Below, one piece after another: positions 25,991 to 36,063 of a DNA stretch of 64,000 bases. The translations under genes were made by a program, and so were the position numbers. Within the stretch, counting starts at the first letter, position 1; every line of letters starts with the position of its first letter. Where the stretch lies: contig NZ_SKCH01000007.1 in the NCBI RefSeq assembly GCF_005434945.1, forward strand, positions 124,001-188,000. Direction: 5' to 3'. The notes beneath the pieces were generated by a model. That model was not told where the DNA came from, searched no databases, and worked only from the letters and a program-made list of their open reading frames with translations. Source of the stretch: Prescottella subtropica (GTDB lineage: Bacteria; Actinomycetota; Actinomycetes; Mycobacteriales; Mycobacteriaceae).

Positions 25991-27516
25991 TCACGACCGG
26001 ACCGGCGCAGCATCTCCTGCGCCGACGGCGGACCCCACGTCCCGGCCTCGTACGGCTCGGGCCTGCCCTGCGTCGCCCAGTGCTCGAGCACCGGGTCGAG
26101 GATCTTCCAGGACAACTCCACCTCGGCGTTCACCGGGAACAGGGACGGCTCGCCGAGGAGGACGTCGAGGATCAGCCGCTCGTAGGCTTCCGGCGACGAC
26201 TCGGTGAACGCCTGCCCGTAGCTGAAGTCCATGTTGACGTCCCGGACCTCCATGCTCGAACCCGGCACCTTCGACCCGAACCGCATGGTGACACCCTCGT
26301 CGGGCTGCACCCGGATGACGAGCGCGTTCTGGCCGAGTTCCTCGGTCATGGTGGCGTCGAACGGCAGGTGCGGGGCCCGTTTGAACACGACCGCGATCTC
26401 GGTGACCCGCCGGCCCAGCCGCTTGCCGGTCCGCAGATAGAACGGCACCCCCGCCCAGCGGCGGGTGTCCACCTCGAGGGTGATCGCGGCGTACGTCTCG
26501 GTGGTCGAGTCCTGCGCGAACCCGTCCTCCTCGTGCAGTCCGACGACCTTCTGGCCGCCCTGCCAGCCGCCCGAGTACTGGCCGCGGGCGGTGGTCTCGT
26601 CGAGCGGCTGCGCGAGCCGGGTCGCCGACAGCACCTTGATCTTCTCGGCCTGCAACTCCGACGGATCGAAGCTCACCGGCTCCTCCATCGCGGTGAACGC
26701 GAGGAGCTGCAGCAGATGGTTCTGGATGACGTCGCGGGCGGCGCCGATACCGTCGTAGTAGCCGGCCCGGCCACCGAGACCGATGTCCTCGGCCATCGTG
26801 ATCTGCACGTGGTCGACGTAGTGGGCGTTCCAGATCGGGTCGAACAACTGGTTCGCGAAGCGCAACGCCAGAATGTTCTGGACCGTCTCCTTGCCCAGGT
26901 AGTGGTCGATGCGGAACACCGCGTCCTCGGGGAAGACGGTGTTCACCACCGCGTTCAGTTCCTTCGCCGACTCGAGGTCGTGGCCGAACGGCTTCTCGAT
27001 GACGACGCGGCGCCACTGCCCGTCCGTCGACTGCGCGAGCCCCGACGTGGAGAGCTGCTCGCACACCGTCGGGAACTGCGCCGGCGGCACCGACAGGTAG
27101 AACGCATGATTGCCGCGGGTGCCGCGTTCCCGGTCGAGCGCGGCCAGGGTGTCGGCCAGCTCGGTGAACGCGGCCTCGTCGTCGAAGCTGCCCTGCACGA
27201 AGCGGATGCCCTGCGACAACTGCTCCCACACGTCCTCACGGAACTCGGTGCGCGCATGTTCACGCACCGCGTCGTGGACGATCTTTCCGAAATCCTCGTT
27301 CGCCCAGTCCCGCCGGGCGAACCCGACGAGAGCGAACCCGGGCGGCAACAGCCCCCTGTTGGCGAGGTCGTACACCGCCGGCATCAGCTTCTTGCGTGCC
27401 AGATCACCGGTGACGCCGAAGATCACCAGGCCGCAGGGGCCGGCGATGCGAGGCAGTCGCCGGTCCCTGCTGTCCCGGAGTGGATTACTCCACCGGTCCG
27501 CCGCGGGTCCGCTCAC
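25975..27516 (-). CDS. zwf: Glucose-6-phosphate 1-dehydrogenase
   Basis: 513 residues. It oxidises glucose-6-phosphate to 6-phosphogluconolactone and is the entry enzyme of the oxidative pentose-phosphate pathway. The nucleotide-binding VIFGVTGDLARKKLMPA lies near residue 32, and the active-site motif RIDHYLGKE contains the catalytic His region. Other family blocks are EKPFGHD and the C-terminal YERLILDVLLGEPSLF. The GTG start at 27516 is 3 bases after the tal stop. Position and opcA partnership match the mycobacterial zwf2. Confidence 0.97.
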   Translation of the reverse strand: MSGPAADRWSNPLRDSRDRRLPRIAGPCGLVIFGVTGDLARKKLMPAVYDLANRGLLPPGFALVGFARRDWANEDFGKIVHDAVREHARTEFREDVWEQLSQGIRFVQGSFDDEAAFTELADTLAALDRERGTRGNHAFYLSVPPAQFPTVCEQLSTSGLAQSTDGQWRRVVIEKPFGHDLESAKELNAVVNTVFPEDAVFRIDHYLGKETVQNILALRFANQLFDPIWNAHYVDHVQITMAEDIGLGGRAGYYDGIGAARDVIQNHLLQLLAFTAMEEPVSFDPSELQAEKIKVLSATRLAQPLDETTARGQYSGGWQGGQKVVGLHEEDGFAQDSTTETYAAITLEVDTRRWAGVPFYLRTGKRLGRRVTEIAVVFKRAPHLPFDATMTEELGQNALVIRVQPDEGVTMRFGSKVPGSSMEVRDVNMDFSYGQAFTESSPEAYERLILDVLLGEPSLFPVNAEVELSWKILDPVLEHWATQGRPEPYEAGTWGPPSAQEMLRRSGREWRRP

Positions 27517-27519
27517 GGA

Positions 27520-28638
27520 TCAGCTCTCGCGAGCAGCCGCGAGCTGCTCCGTGATCGCGTCGAGCAGCTCGTTCCACGCCACCTCGAACTTGTCGACCCC
27601 CTCGGTCTCGAGCGTCTCGAACACCGCGGGGATGTCGATGCCGACCGCGGTGAGCGCGTCGAACACCTGCTGCGACGCCGCCGCCGTCCCGGAGATGGTG
27701 TCCCCGGTGACGGTGCCGTGATCGGCAACCGCCTCGAGGGTCTTCTCCGGGATCGTGTTGACGGTGTGCGGGGCGACGAGCTCGGTCACGTACAGCGTGT
27801 CCGGGTAGGCGGGGTTCTTCACACCCGTCGACGCCCACAGCGCGCGCTGCACGCGCGCCCCGGCGGCCGCGAGCGGCGCCCAGCGGTCGCCGCCCTCGAA
27901 CACCCGCTGGTACGACGCGTACGCGAGCCGCGCATTGGCCAGACCGGCCTGGCCGCGCAGCGCGAGCGCCTCCTCGGAGCCGATCTTGTCGAGCTGTGCG
28001 TCGATCTCGGTGTCCACCCGGGAGACGAAGAACGACGCCACCGAATGGATCTTCGACAGGTCGTGCCCGGCGGCGTGGGCGGCCTCGAGGCCGGACAGGT
28101 AGGCGTCGATGACGGCCTCGTAGCGTTCCACCGAGAAGATCAGGGTCACGTTGACGCTGATGCCCTCCGCGATCACCCGGGTGATCGCGGGCAGGCCCGC
28201 CTTCGTGGCCGGGATCTTGATGAACAGGTTGTCCCGGTCGACGGCCTTCCACAGTTCGATCGCCTGCGCGACGGTGCCGTCGGTGTCGTGGGCGAGCCGC
28301 GGATCGACCTCGATCGACACGCGTCCGTCGACGCCGCCGGTCGCGGCCGCCGTCGGGGCGAGCACGTCGCACGCGTCGCGCACGTCGTCGGTGGTCAGCG
28401 CCCGGACCGTTTCGTCGACGCCGGCACCGCGCGCGGCCAGCTCGTGCAGCTGCGCGTGGTACTCGGGGCCCTTGAGTGCGGCCTGGAAGATCGACGGGTT
28501 CGTGGTGACGCCGACGACGCTGCGGGTCGCGACCAGATCGGCGAGGTTGCCGGTCTGCAGCCGCGAACGGGACAGGTCGTCGAGCCACACGGACACGCCG
28601 GCCGCGGACAGTGCCGCAAGGTTCTGGTTCTGTGTCAT
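27520..28638 (-). CDS. tal: Transaldolase
   Basis: 372 residues, the long actinobacterial transaldolase type. It moves a dihydroxyacetone unit between sugar phosphates in the non-oxidative pentose-phosphate branch. The N-terminal [15 protein letters not shown] and [13 protein letters not shown] are family-typical, and the Schiff-base lysine is in [13 protein letters not shown] (about residue 142). It lies 5 bases downstream of tkt and 3 bases upstream of zwf, on one transcript. Confidence 0.97.
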   Translation of the reverse strand: MTQNQNLAALSAAGVSVWLDDLSRSRLQTGNLADLVATRSVVGVTTNPSIFQAALKGPEYHAQLHELAARGAGVDETVRALTTDDVRDACDVLAPTAAATGGVDGRVSIEVDPRLAHDTDGTVAQAIELWKAVDRDNLFIKIPATKAGLPAITRVIAEGISVNVTLIFSVERYEAVIDAYLSGLEAAHAAGHDLSKIHSVASFFVSRVDTEIDAQLDKIGSEEALALRGQAGLANARLAYASYQRVFEGGDRWAPLAAAGARVQRALWASTGVKNPAYPDTLYVTELVAPHTVNTIPEKTLEAVADHGTVTGDTISGTAAASQQVFDALTAVGIDIPAVFETLETEGVDKFEVAWNELLDAITEQLAAARES

Positions 28639-28643
28639 GGAGA

Positions 28644-30746
28644 TCAGCCCTTCACTCGAGTCAGGGTGCGGCGGGCGGCGTCGGTGACCGCGTCGGCGGT
28701 GATACCGAACTCGCGGAACAGCGTCTTGTAGTCGGCCGAGGCACCGTAGTGCTCGAGCGACACGGCCTCGCCGTCACTTCCGATGATCTTGTACCACGGC
28801 ATCGCGATACCGGCCTCGACCGAGACCCGCGCCCGCACCGACGGCGGCAGGACCTCGTCGCGGTAGCCCTGGTCCTGCTGCTCGAACCAGTCGAGGCACG
28901 GGACCGACACGACGCGGGTGGCGATGCCGTCCGCCTCGAGCGCCTCGCGGGCGGCGACGGCCAGCTGCAGCTCCGAACCGGTGCCGAGCAGGATCACCTC
29001 GGGGGTGCCGGTCGACGCCTCGGCGAGCACGTATGCGCCGCGCGCAACACCCTCGGCGGCCTTGCTCTTGGTGCCCTCGAGGACGGGGACGTCCTGACGG
29101 GTCAGGGCCAGCGCGGTCGGGCCGGTCTTGTGCTCGAGCGCGGCCTTCCACGCCTGCGCGGTCTCGTTGGCGTCACCCGGGCGGATCACCGACAGGTTCG
29201 GGATCGCGCGCAGCGCCGCGAGGTGCTCGATCGGCTGGTGCGTCGGGCCGTCCTCGCCGAGACCGATGGAGTCGTGCGTCCACACGTACAGCGACGGGGT
29301 GCCCATCAGCGCGGCCAGGCGCACCGCGGGACGCATGTAGTCGCTGAACACCATGAACGTGCCGCCGTACGGGCGGGTCGGGCCGTGCAGCGCGATGCCG
29401 TTGAGGATCGAGCCCATCGCGTGCTCACGGATACCGAAGTGGAGGGTCCGGCCGTACGGCTGGGCGTTCCAGTCCTTCGTGGAGATCGACGACGGGCCGA
29501 ACGAGTCGGAGCCGTCGATCGTGGTGTTGTTGGAGCCGGCGAGGTCGGCCGAGCCGCCCCACAGCTCCGGCAGGATCGGGCCCAGCGCGTTGAGGGTCTT
29601 GCCGGACGCCTTGCGGGTCGCGACACCCTTCGCGTCGGCGTCCCACGACGGCAGGACGTCCGCCCAGCCCTCCGGGAACTCGCCGGCGTGCAGACGGTCG
29701 AACAGGGCCTTGCGCTCGGGCTCGCGGGCGGCCCACGCGTCGAACTCGGCCTGCCACGCGGCGTGCGCCTGCGCGCCCCGGTCGGCGACCTGGCGGGCGT
29801 GCGCGAGGGCGGCCGGATCGACGTCGAAGCTCTTCTCCGGATCGAAACCGAGGGCCCGCTTGACGCCCGCGACCTCGTCGGCGCCGAGCGCGGCACCGTG
29901 CACGTCACCGGTGTTCATCATGGTCGGGGCCGGGTAGCCGATGATGGTGCGCATCACGATGATCGACGGCTTGTCGGTGACCGCCTTCGCGGCCTCGACG
30001 GCGTCCAGGAGCGCGGAGACGTTCTCGCCGCCCTCGACCCGCTGCACGTGCCAGCCGTACGCCTCGTACCGCTTCGCGACGTCCTCGCCGAACGCGATCG
30101 CGGTGTCGTGCTCGATGGAGATCTCGTTGTCGTCGTAGAAGACGATCAGGTTGCCCAGCTGCTGCACGCCCGCGATGGACGACGCCTCGGAGGTGACACC
30201 CTCCTGCAGGTCGCCGTCGGACGCGATCACGTACACGTGGTGGTCGAACGGGCTGGTGCCGGCCGCGGCGTCCGGATCGAACAGGCCGCGCTCACGGCGG
30301 GCCGCCATCGCCATACCCACCGACGACGCCAGACCCTGACCCAGCGGACCGGTGGTCATCTCGACGCCGGTGGTGTGACCGAACTCCGGGTGGCCCGGGG
30401 TGAGCGAGCCCCACGTGCGCAGCGCCTCGATGTCGGACAGCTCCAGGCCGTACCCCGACAGGTACAGCTGCAGGTACAGCGTCAGGCTGGAGTGGCCGCA
30501 CGACAGGACGAAACGGTCACGTCCGACCCAGTCGGCGTCCTTCGGGTCGTGCCGCAGCACCCGCTGGAACAGTGTGTAGGCGAGCGGCGCCAGGCTCATC
30601 GCGGTGCCCGGATGGCCGTTGCCGACCTTCTGGACCGCGTCCGCGGCGAGAACGCGAGCGGTGTCGACGGCCTTGGTGTCCAGGTCGGTCCAGTCGCTGG
30701 GATGGACCGGCTGGGTGAGGACGCGGATCTCGTCTGTGATCGACAC
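28644..30746 (-). CDS. tkt: Transketolase
   Basis: 700 residues, full length. The thiamine-diphosphate enzyme transfers two-carbon ketol units between sugar phosphates. Visible are the N-terminal [27 protein letters not shown] (ThDP/metal-binding GDG motif), the pyrimidine-domain segment [16 protein letters not shown] and [14 protein letters not shown]. The GTG at 30746 was chosen because AGGAG lies 10 bases upstream and the family N-terminus begins there; upstream in-frame sequence is low-complexity Arg/Ser. It is the first gene of the minus-strand operon. Confidence 0.97.
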   Translation of the reverse strand: MSITDEIRVLTQPVHPSDWTDLDTKAVDTARVLAADAVQKVGNGHPGTAMSLAPLAYTLFQRVLRHDPKDADWVGRDRFVLSCGHSSLTLYLQLYLSGYGLELSDIEALRTWGSLTPGHPEFGHTTGVEMTTGPLGQGLASSVGMAMAARRERGLFDPDAAAGTSPFDHHVYVIASDGDLQEGVTSEASSIAGVQQLGNLIVFYDDNEISIEHDTAIAFGEDVAKRYEAYGWHVQRVEGGENVSALLDAVEAAKAVTDKPSIIVMRTIIGYPAPTMMNTGDVHGAALGADEVAGVKRALGFDPEKSFDVDPAALAHARQVADRGAQAHAAWQAEFDAWAAREPERKALFDRLHAGEFPEGWADVLPSWDADAKGVATRKASGKTLNALGPILPELWGGSADLAGSNNTTIDGSDSFGPSSISTKDWNAQPYGRTLHFGIREHAMGSILNGIALHGPTRPYGGTFMVFSDYMRPAVRLAALMGTPSLYVWTHDSIGLGEDGPTHQPIEHLAALRAIPNLSVIRPGDANETAQAWKAALEHKTGPTALALTRQDVPVLEGTKSKAAEGVARGAYVLAEASTGTPEVILLGTGSELQLAVAAREALEADGIATRVVSVPCLDWFEQQDQGYRDEVLPPSVRARVSVEAGIAMPWYKIIGSDGEAVSLEHYGASADYKTLFREFGITADAVTDAARRTLTRVKG

Positions 30747-30952
30747 GGGCAGATGTCTCCTGACATGGTTGGACGTGGAGCCGGAGGACAGCACGATGAT
30801 GCGGTGGGCGTCGCCGAGCCTCTGGTGCGCCTCCAGCCTAATAGGCCACCCAGTTCGGGTCGATTCGGTTGGCGCCCGAGTGCCGTCTACCATCGGTTGT
30901 AGTAGTGCACCAGCAAAAATGAGGATGTAGTCGCGTGGGGCAAGGAGACAGC
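30747..30952. promoter_or_regulatory. Divergent promoter region of tkt and ctaB
   Basis: 206 bases between divergent starts. It should contain the main promoter of the pentose-phosphate operon and that of ctaB. The part nearest ctaB (about 30880-30930) is AT-richer and is the best place for a -10 box, but I cannot fix it. No repeats were seen. Confidence 0.45.
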
Positions 30953-31942
30953 GTGCGTACAGGGCATAGGCCGAGCGGACACGGCTTCGGCGGCCCGGGC
31001 GACGCTTCCGGATCGAACACTGCGCGGGACACCTCGACGCTGTGGGGTCGTGTGACGTCGACCATTCTGGCGTACATCGCACTGACCAAGCCGCGCGTCA
31101 TCGAGTTGCTGCTCGTCGCGACGATCCCGGCGATGCTCCTCGCGGACCGCGGGCACATCGACCTGCCGCTCATCCTCAGCACCCTGTTCGGTGGCTGGAT
31201 GGGTGCCGCGAGCGCCAACTCCCTCAACTGTGTCGTCGACGCCGACATCGACAAGGTGATGAAGCGCACGGCGCTGCGCCCCCTCGCCCGCCAGGCGGTG
31301 CCGACGCGGAACGCGTTCGTGTTCGGCATGACCCTCGGGGTGGCGTCGTTCCTGTGGCTGTGGTGGGCCACCACCCTGCTCGCCGGCATCCTCGTCGTCG
31401 TCACGATCGCGTTCTACGTGCTCGTCTACACGATGGTCCTCAAGCGCCGCACCTGGCAGAACGTCATCTGGGGCGGTGCCGCCGGGTGTATGCCCGTCAT
31501 GGTCGGCTGGGCCGCCGTCACCGGCTCGCTCAGCTGGGAACCGGTCGTCCTGTTCCTGATCATCTTCTTCTGGACGCCGCCGCACACGTGGGCGCTCGCG
31601 ATGCGCTACAAGGAGGACTACAAGGCCGCGGGCGTGCCGATGCTCCCCGTGATCGCCTCCGAGGAACACGTCACCAAGCAGATCGTCATCTACACGTGGG
31701 CCACCGTCCTCGCGTCCCTGGCACTGGTGCCCGCCGCCGGCTGGATCTACGCGATCGTCACCCTCCTCGCCGGCGCCTGGTTCCTGTTCGTCGCCCACCA
31801 GCTGTACCGCAGCGTCCGCGGCGGCACCCCCATCAAACCGCTGAAACTGTTCCTGCAGTCCAACAACTACCTCGCCGTCGTCTGCTGCGGCCTGGCCGTC
31901 GACTCGATCCTCGGCTGGAACACCATCGCCGGCTACTTCTGA
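30953..31942 (+). CDS. ctaB: Protoheme IX farnesyltransferase (heme O synthase)
   Basis: 329 residues from the chosen start. It attaches a farnesyl group to heme b to give heme O for cytochrome oxidase. The UbiA-type aspartate-rich motif is [18 protein letters not shown], with the second motif [17 protein letters not shown]. About eight or nine membrane spans follow the polar N-terminus. GTG at 30953 is preferred because AAGGAG lies 5 bases upstream; a GTG at 30935 would place this ribosome site inside the gene. ctaA lies 1.5 kb away, the next step of heme A synthesis. Confidence 0.96.
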   Translation: MRTGHRPSGHGFGGPGDASGSNTARDTSTLWGRVTSTILAYIALTKPRVIELLLVATIPAMLLADRGHIDLPLILSTLFGGWMGAASANSLNCVVDADIDKVMKRTALRPLARQAVPTRNAFVFGMTLGVASFLWLWWATTLLAGILVVVTIAFYVLVYTMVLKRRTWQNVIWGGAAGCMPVMVGWAAVTGSLSWEPVVLFLIIFFWTPPHTWALAMRYKEDYKAAGVPMLPVIASEEHVTKQIVIYTWATVLASLALVPAAGWIYAIVTLLAGAWFLFVAHQLYRSVRGGTPIKPLKLFLQSNNYLAVVCCGLAVDSILGWNTIAGYF

Positions 31943-31952
31943 CGCGCGGATC

Positions 31953-31988
31953 ACGGAGGCCCCGGTCGACCACGACCGGGGCCTCCGT
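31953..31988. terminator. Terminator between ctaB and the quinone reductase gene
   Basis: Perfect 16-bp inverted repeat (31953-31968 and 31973-31988) with an ACCA loop, 10 bases past the ctaB stop and before the convergent quinone reductase end. It is likely to be bidirectional. Confidence 0.85.
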
Positions 31989-32002
31989 CGTCTATGTAGC
32001 GG

Positions 32003-32968
32003 TCACGGCACCAGCACGATCGCCCCGGTCGTCCGGCGTCCTTCGAGATCTCGGTGCGCCTGTGCGGCGTCGTCCAGTCGGTAGCTGCCGCCGACCCGCA
32101 GTCGCAGGGTGCCGGCGGCGATCGCGTCGAGGACGGCACCGGCCCGCCACGTGAGTTCGTCGCGGTCCCGGACGTAGTGGGCGAGGGTGGGGCGGGTGAC
32201 GAACAGGGAGCCGCCCGCGTTGAGACGCTGCAGATCGAACGGCGGCACCGGGCCGCTCGCGCCACCGAACAGCACCAGCGTGCCGCGGATCCGCAGCGAC
32301 GCCAGACTCGCATCGACCGTGTCCTTGCCGACGCCGTCGTACACCGCGGCGACGCCCTCGCCGCCGGTCAGCTCCCGCACCCGCTCCGCCAGGTCGTCGC
32401 CGTACCGCAGCACCCGCCACGCGCCCGCCTCGCGGGACAACTGCTCCTTCTCGTCCGTCGACACCGTCGTGATCACCTGGACGCCCTTCGCGGCTGCCAT
32501 CTGCGTCAGCAGCAGCCCCACACCGCCCGCCCCGGCATGCACGAGCACCGTGTCACCGGGCTGCGCCGGATATGCGGACTCGATCAGATAGTGCGCGGTC
32601 ATGCCCTGCAGCAGCGCCGACGCCGCCTGCTCCGGCGCGACCCCGTCGGGCACCGCCACCGCGACGTCGGTGGGGACGAGTACCTGCTCGGCGTAACTGC
32701 CCGGCGCCGTCGCCCACGCCACCCGGTCACCGACCGCGAACCCGGTCACCTCGGCGCCGACCGCAGTGACCCGGCCGGTGCCCTCCTGGCCGGGGACGAA
32801 CGGCAGATCCTGGGTGTAGGTGCCGGTGCGGAAGTAGGTGTCGATGAAGTTGACGCCGATCGCCTCGGTCGCCACCAGCAGATCCCGCGGACCGGGCTGC
32901 GGGACGGGGACCTCCGACGGGGTGAGGACGTCGGGACCACCAGTGTGGGACACCACGATTGCGCGCAT
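32003..32968 (-). CDS. qor: NADPH:quinone oxidoreductase (zinc-independent MDR family)
   Basis: About 321 residues of the medium-chain dehydrogenase/reductase family. The catalytic domain has VNFIDTYFRTGTY and PGQEGTGRVTAVG, typical of quinone oxidoreductase 1 (Qor), and the NADPH site is VLVHAGAGGVGLLLTQMAA. The zinc ligands of alcohol dehydrogenases are absent. It reduces quinones by one electron in known members. The ATG at 32968 begins MRAIVVSHTGG; a GTG three codons upstream is possible. It is divergent from the next gene. From memory M. tuberculosis has qor at the same place. Confidence 0.92.
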   Translation of the reverse strand: MRAIVVSHTGGPDVLTPSEVPVPQPGPRDLLVATEAIGVNFIDTYFRTGTYTQDLPFVPGQEGTGRVTAVGAEVTGFAVGDRVAWATAPGSYAEQVLVPTDVAVAVPDGVAPEQAASALLQGMTAHYLIESAYPAQPGDTVLVHAGAGGVGLLLTQMAAAKGVQVITTVSTDEKEQLSREAGAWRVLRYGDDLAERVRELTGGEGVAAVYDGVGKDTVDASLASLRIRGTLVLFGGASGPVPPFDLQRLNAGGSLFVTRPTLAHYVRDRDELTWRAGAVLDAIAAGTLRLRVGGSYRLDDAAQAHRDLEGRRTTGAIVLVP

Positions 32969-32991
32969 GACCCGCACAGTAGTCTGGCCCC

Positions 32992-33345
32992 ATGAGCACC
33001 GACACCCAGAGCACCGCCGCGGCCCCGGTTCTGCCGTCGGGCACGGTCGCCGCGATCCGTAAGTTCCTGTCCGAGCACGGAGGCACCGCCAGCGCCGTCG
33101 TCCAGCCCGTCGGCCGGGCGGGCGTGCGCATCACCCTCGTCGGCGCCGACGGCATCCTCGGCGACCAGGTCGTCGACACCCTCGCGATCGCCAACGCCGT
33201 CGTCGCGTCGTTCGACGAGATCACCGTCTCCGAATGGGAGCGCGCGTTGGTCAGCGTCGTCACCCCGCGTCAGGGTCACTGGGCCAAGATGGCCGGCTGG
33301 GTCGCGAACCAGAAGCGGTTCCCGAAGGCGCGCAACGAGCGCTGA
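32992..33345 (+). CDS. Conserved small actinobacterial protein, unknown function
   Basis: 117 residues, no signal peptide or membrane segment. An alpha/beta pattern is visible: a helix (SGTVAAIRKFLSEHGG), a strand (VRITLVGADGILGDQVV), a helix (DTLAIANAVVASFDEI) and a basic C-terminus (MAGWVANQKRFPKARNER). No family is recognised. The ATG lies 23 bases from the divergent qor start, so both promoters must be very close or transcripts leaderless. A strong terminator follows directly. Confidence 0.8.
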   Translation: MSTDTQSTAAAPVLPSGTVAAIRKFLSEHGGTASAVVQPVGRAGVRITLVGADGILGDQVVDTLAIANAVVASFDEITVSEWERALVSVVTPRQGHWAKMAGWVANQKRFPKARNER

Positions 33346-33359
33346 CACCCACCGACGAC

Positions 33360-33393
33360 CGAAGGCCGGGACCCGAACGGGTCCCGGCCTTCG
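33360..33393. terminator. Terminator between the small protein gene and ctaA
   Basis: Perfect 15-bp inverted repeat (33360-33374 and 33379-33393) with a GAAC loop, between convergent genes. It is likely to act on both. Confidence 0.85.
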
Positions 33394-33406
33394 TGGTTCG
33401 TGCGGG

Positions 33407-34375
33407 TCAGGCCACTGCCGTCTCCCGATCGGGTGCGGGCGCGGTCTCGCGGACCCGACCCGCGGCATACAGGGCGGCGGTCGCGGCGGTGCAGGCCCCG
33501 GCCATCGCAACGTGGATCGTGACGAGGACGGCCGGAATGTCGGTCCAGAACTGGATCAGACCCACACACGCCTGCCCGACGACCAGCGCGATCACGACCT
33601 TGAGTCGCAGCTTCACCGCCGCGCGCGCCCCGACGGCATACAGGCCGAACCCGAGACCGACGAGCAGCGCCAGGTAGCCGACCACCAGTTCCGCGTGCAG
33701 ATGCACCAGATTGGTGATGTCCAGGTTCAGGCGTTCGACGGTGCGCTCGGGGTTCTTGTCACCGGCGTGCGGGCCGGCACCGGTGACCATCGTGCCCGCG
33801 ACCAGCGACCCGGCGAGCACGACACCGGACAGCGCGGTCAGCCAGCGCAGCTGCTTGGGCAGCGTCGTGACCTCCACACCGTCGTCCGGCTGATCGATCT
33901 TGTGGTAGAGCAGCACCGACAGCCACACCATGCCCATCGACACCAGCAGATGGACGGCGACCGTCCACCACAGCAGACCGGTCAGGACGGTGATGCCACC
34001 GATGATCGCCTGCGCGACCGTCGACGCCGGCATCAGCCACGCGTAGAACCGGACCTCGCTGCGGCGGGCGGCGCGGGTGACCGCGATGACGACCGCCGCG
34101 GACACGGCGACCACCACGAACGTGAGCAGCCGGTTACCGAACTCGACGGCTTGATGGAACCACGGTGCCGTCGACGACCCGGTCGGGACGAAACTGCCCG
34201 GATAGCACTGCGGCCACGTGGTGCAGCCCAGCCCGGACGCCGTCACCCGGACCACCGAACCGGTGACCGCGATGCCGCCCTGGGCGACGATCACCGCGAA
34301 CGCGATCCACTTCTGGACCGCGAGCGACGGCAGCGGCAGACGATTGACGAGGTTCACAAAGCCGCGATACAGCAC
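33407..34375 (-). CDS. ctaA: Heme A synthase (CtaA/COX15)
   Basis: 322 residues with about eight membrane spans. It oxidises the methyl group of heme O to give heme A for the aa3-type cytochrome oxidase. Family hallmarks are IAVTGSVVRVTASGLGCTTWPQCYPGSF near the N-terminus (two loop cysteines and the GLGC motif) and membrane histidines such as in VEFGNRLLTF, VHLLVSMGMVW, LVHLHAELVVG and TIHVAMAG. It functions after CtaB, encoded 1.5 kb away on the other strand. Confidence 0.94.
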   Translation of the reverse strand: MLYRGFVNLVNRLPLPSLAVQKWIAFAVIVAQGGIAVTGSVVRVTASGLGCTTWPQCYPGSFVPTGSSTAPWFHQAVEFGNRLLTFVVVAVSAAVVIAVTRAARRSEVRFYAWLMPASTVAQAIIGGITVLTGLLWWTVAVHLLVSMGMVWLSVLLYHKIDQPDDGVEVTTLPKQLRWLTALSGVVLAGSLVAGTMVTGAGPHAGDKNPERTVERLNLDITNLVHLHAELVVGYLALLVGLGFGLYAVGARAAVKLRLKVVIALVVGQACVGLIQFWTDIPAVLVTIHVAMAGACTAATAALYAAGRVRETAPAPDRETAVA

Positions 34376-34422
34376 ACGACGATGGTAGAGGTACGTCCAC
34401 TACGTGATGTAGTTGCCCCTGG

Positions 34423-36006
34423 TTACGAGCCCGTCGAGCCACCGGATCCGGACGACCCGCCGGAGCCCGATCCGCCCGGATTCACGGCCGCGATCCCGGA
34501 GATGGTGCCCTGCAGGTAGCGGCCGTCGTCCGTGATGAGCGCCGCCATCTGCAGGGTGTCTCCGAGCAGGGTTCCGGTCGCGGTCTTCGTCGTTTTCACC
34601 GCACCGGTCTCGGGGTCGATCACCGCGAACGCGAACGAATCCAAGGGGGTGGTGGAGTCGAGGCCCTGCCGGACCATCGTGTAGATGTTCCCGTCGGCGG
34701 TCGACAACTGCGGGACCGCGGAACTGCGCACCCGGTTCTGCCACACCGTCTCACAGCCGGCACCGGACGAGTCGACGTCCACACGGGTCATGCCGCCGTG
34801 GAACGGGGCGGACGCCGGGACCGCCTCACCGGCACCGGCCGGGACCGTCGGATACGGGTAGCCGTACGTGCTCGCCACGAACACCGACCGGCCGACGGCG
34901 ATGGGGGAGTTCTCGCTGCCACTGCCCGATCCGACGGACCCGCCGACACTGCCGGACAGGCTGCCCGCCGACCCGGTGTCGCTGCCCGAGCTGCCACCCC
35001 CATCGACGGCCGGGATCACCGGCTCCTTGCAGACTTCGCTGCCGTCGGCGGTCCGGTACACCAGCAGGTTCACCTGGCCGTCGGCGTTGTCGACGATCGT
35101 CACGTACTCGGAGCCGGTCTGCGGGCCGAAGTAGGTGGGGGTGGAGCCGGTGCCCCAGCTGAGCTGGCCGGGCTTGCGGGCCGACCCGCGGTCGTACGGC
35201 TGCCGCCAGTCGATGTGCGGCTGCCCGTCCGTACCGGCACTGAGCTGGTACGTCGCGTGGGTCGACGCGACCGACGTGCCGAGCACGGACGTCGAAATAC
35301 TGTTCTGCACCTGCTCGCCGGCCGGCAGCGGCACGGTTCGGGCCACCCCGGAGGCGTCGACGGTGCCGACGATGCCGCCGCCGGTCGCGAACCACACCCG
35401 ACCGTCCCAGTCGGGGGCGAGGCCGGTGACGTTGTCGCCGTCCGGGATGGCCGAGGTCAGGTCGACGCTCGAGTCGACGGTCAGCGCCCACTTCCCGTTC
35501 GTCTGCGTGTGCCCGATCCGCAGCAGGTGCCGGGTGCCGTCGACGACGACGAGCCGGTCGTCGGAGTCGAGGTACGCGTACACGCCGCCGAGGAGGCTGC
35601 CCTTGGTGAGCTGCAGCTGGGCGAGGGTGCCGCCGACCGGGACGGTCGGCGCGTTCGGATCGAGCAGGTGCACGGTCGGGTTCTGCCCGATCATCGTGGT
35701 GCACAGCGCGACGACCAGCCCGTCCGAGCCCTGCAGCAGTGTCGGGCACGCCGACAGCAGCGGATACTGCGCGATCGACACGTCCCCGATACCGGGTCCG
35801 GCGAGCCGCGTCGCGTCCGACGAGCCGGCGTCGCCGTGCATCGTGGACGTGCCGTCCGGCCCGAGATACGGATTCGGTGGGGCCAGCGGCCCCCACACGG
35901 GGGCGGCGGACGCGGTCAGGGGCGCGGTGGCCAGGGCGACCGCGCCGATCGTGGCGATCGAGGCGCGACGGACTCCGGTGAGCAATGAGGCAGACACGAC
36001 GCCCAT
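34423..36006 (-). CDS. Secreted protein with predicted beta-propeller-like repeats, unknown function
   Basis: 527 residues. An N-terminal signal peptide is clear (RR near residue 13, hydrophobic ATIGAVALATAPLTA, cleavage near ASA-AP). The mature part shows repeated short strands with D-x-D/G turns (LLDPNAPTVPVGG, DSDDRLVVVDGTRHLL, PDWDGRVWFATGGGIVG), which suggests a propeller-type fold. There is a Ser/Gly-rich insert (about 340-365) and a Gly/Ser tail. Few cysteines are present. It lies downstream of the ABC exporter genes on the same strand. Function is unknown. Confidence 0.8.
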   Translation of the reverse strand: MGVVSASLLTGVRRASIATIGAVALATAPLTASAAPVWGPLAPPNPYLGPDGTSTMHGDAGSSDATRLAGPGIGDVSIAQYPLLSACPTLLQGSDGLVVALCTTMIGQNPTVHLLDPNAPTVPVGGTLAQLQLTKGSLLGGVYAYLDSDDRLVVVDGTRHLLRIGHTQTNGKWALTVDSSVDLTSAIPDGDNVTGLAPDWDGRVWFATGGGIVGTVDASGVARTVPLPAGEQVQNSISTSVLGTSVASTHATYQLSAGTDGQPHIDWRQPYDRGSARKPGQLSWGTGSTPTYFGPQTGSEYVTIVDNADGQVNLLVYRTADGSEVCKEPVIPAVDGGGSSGSDTGSAGSLSGSVGGSVGSGSGSENSPIAVGRSVFVASTYGYPYPTVPAGAGEAVPASAPFHGGMTRVDVDSSGAGCETVWQNRVRSSAVPQLSTADGNIYTMVRQGLDSTTPLDSFAFAVIDPETGAVKTTKTATGTLLGDTLQMAALITDDGRYLQGTISGIAAVNPGGSGSGGSSGSGGSTGS

Positions 36007-36063
36007 TGTGGTACCGGACGGTCGGTCACGGAGGCGTTTCGCGCGACACGGCGTGGAACCGGC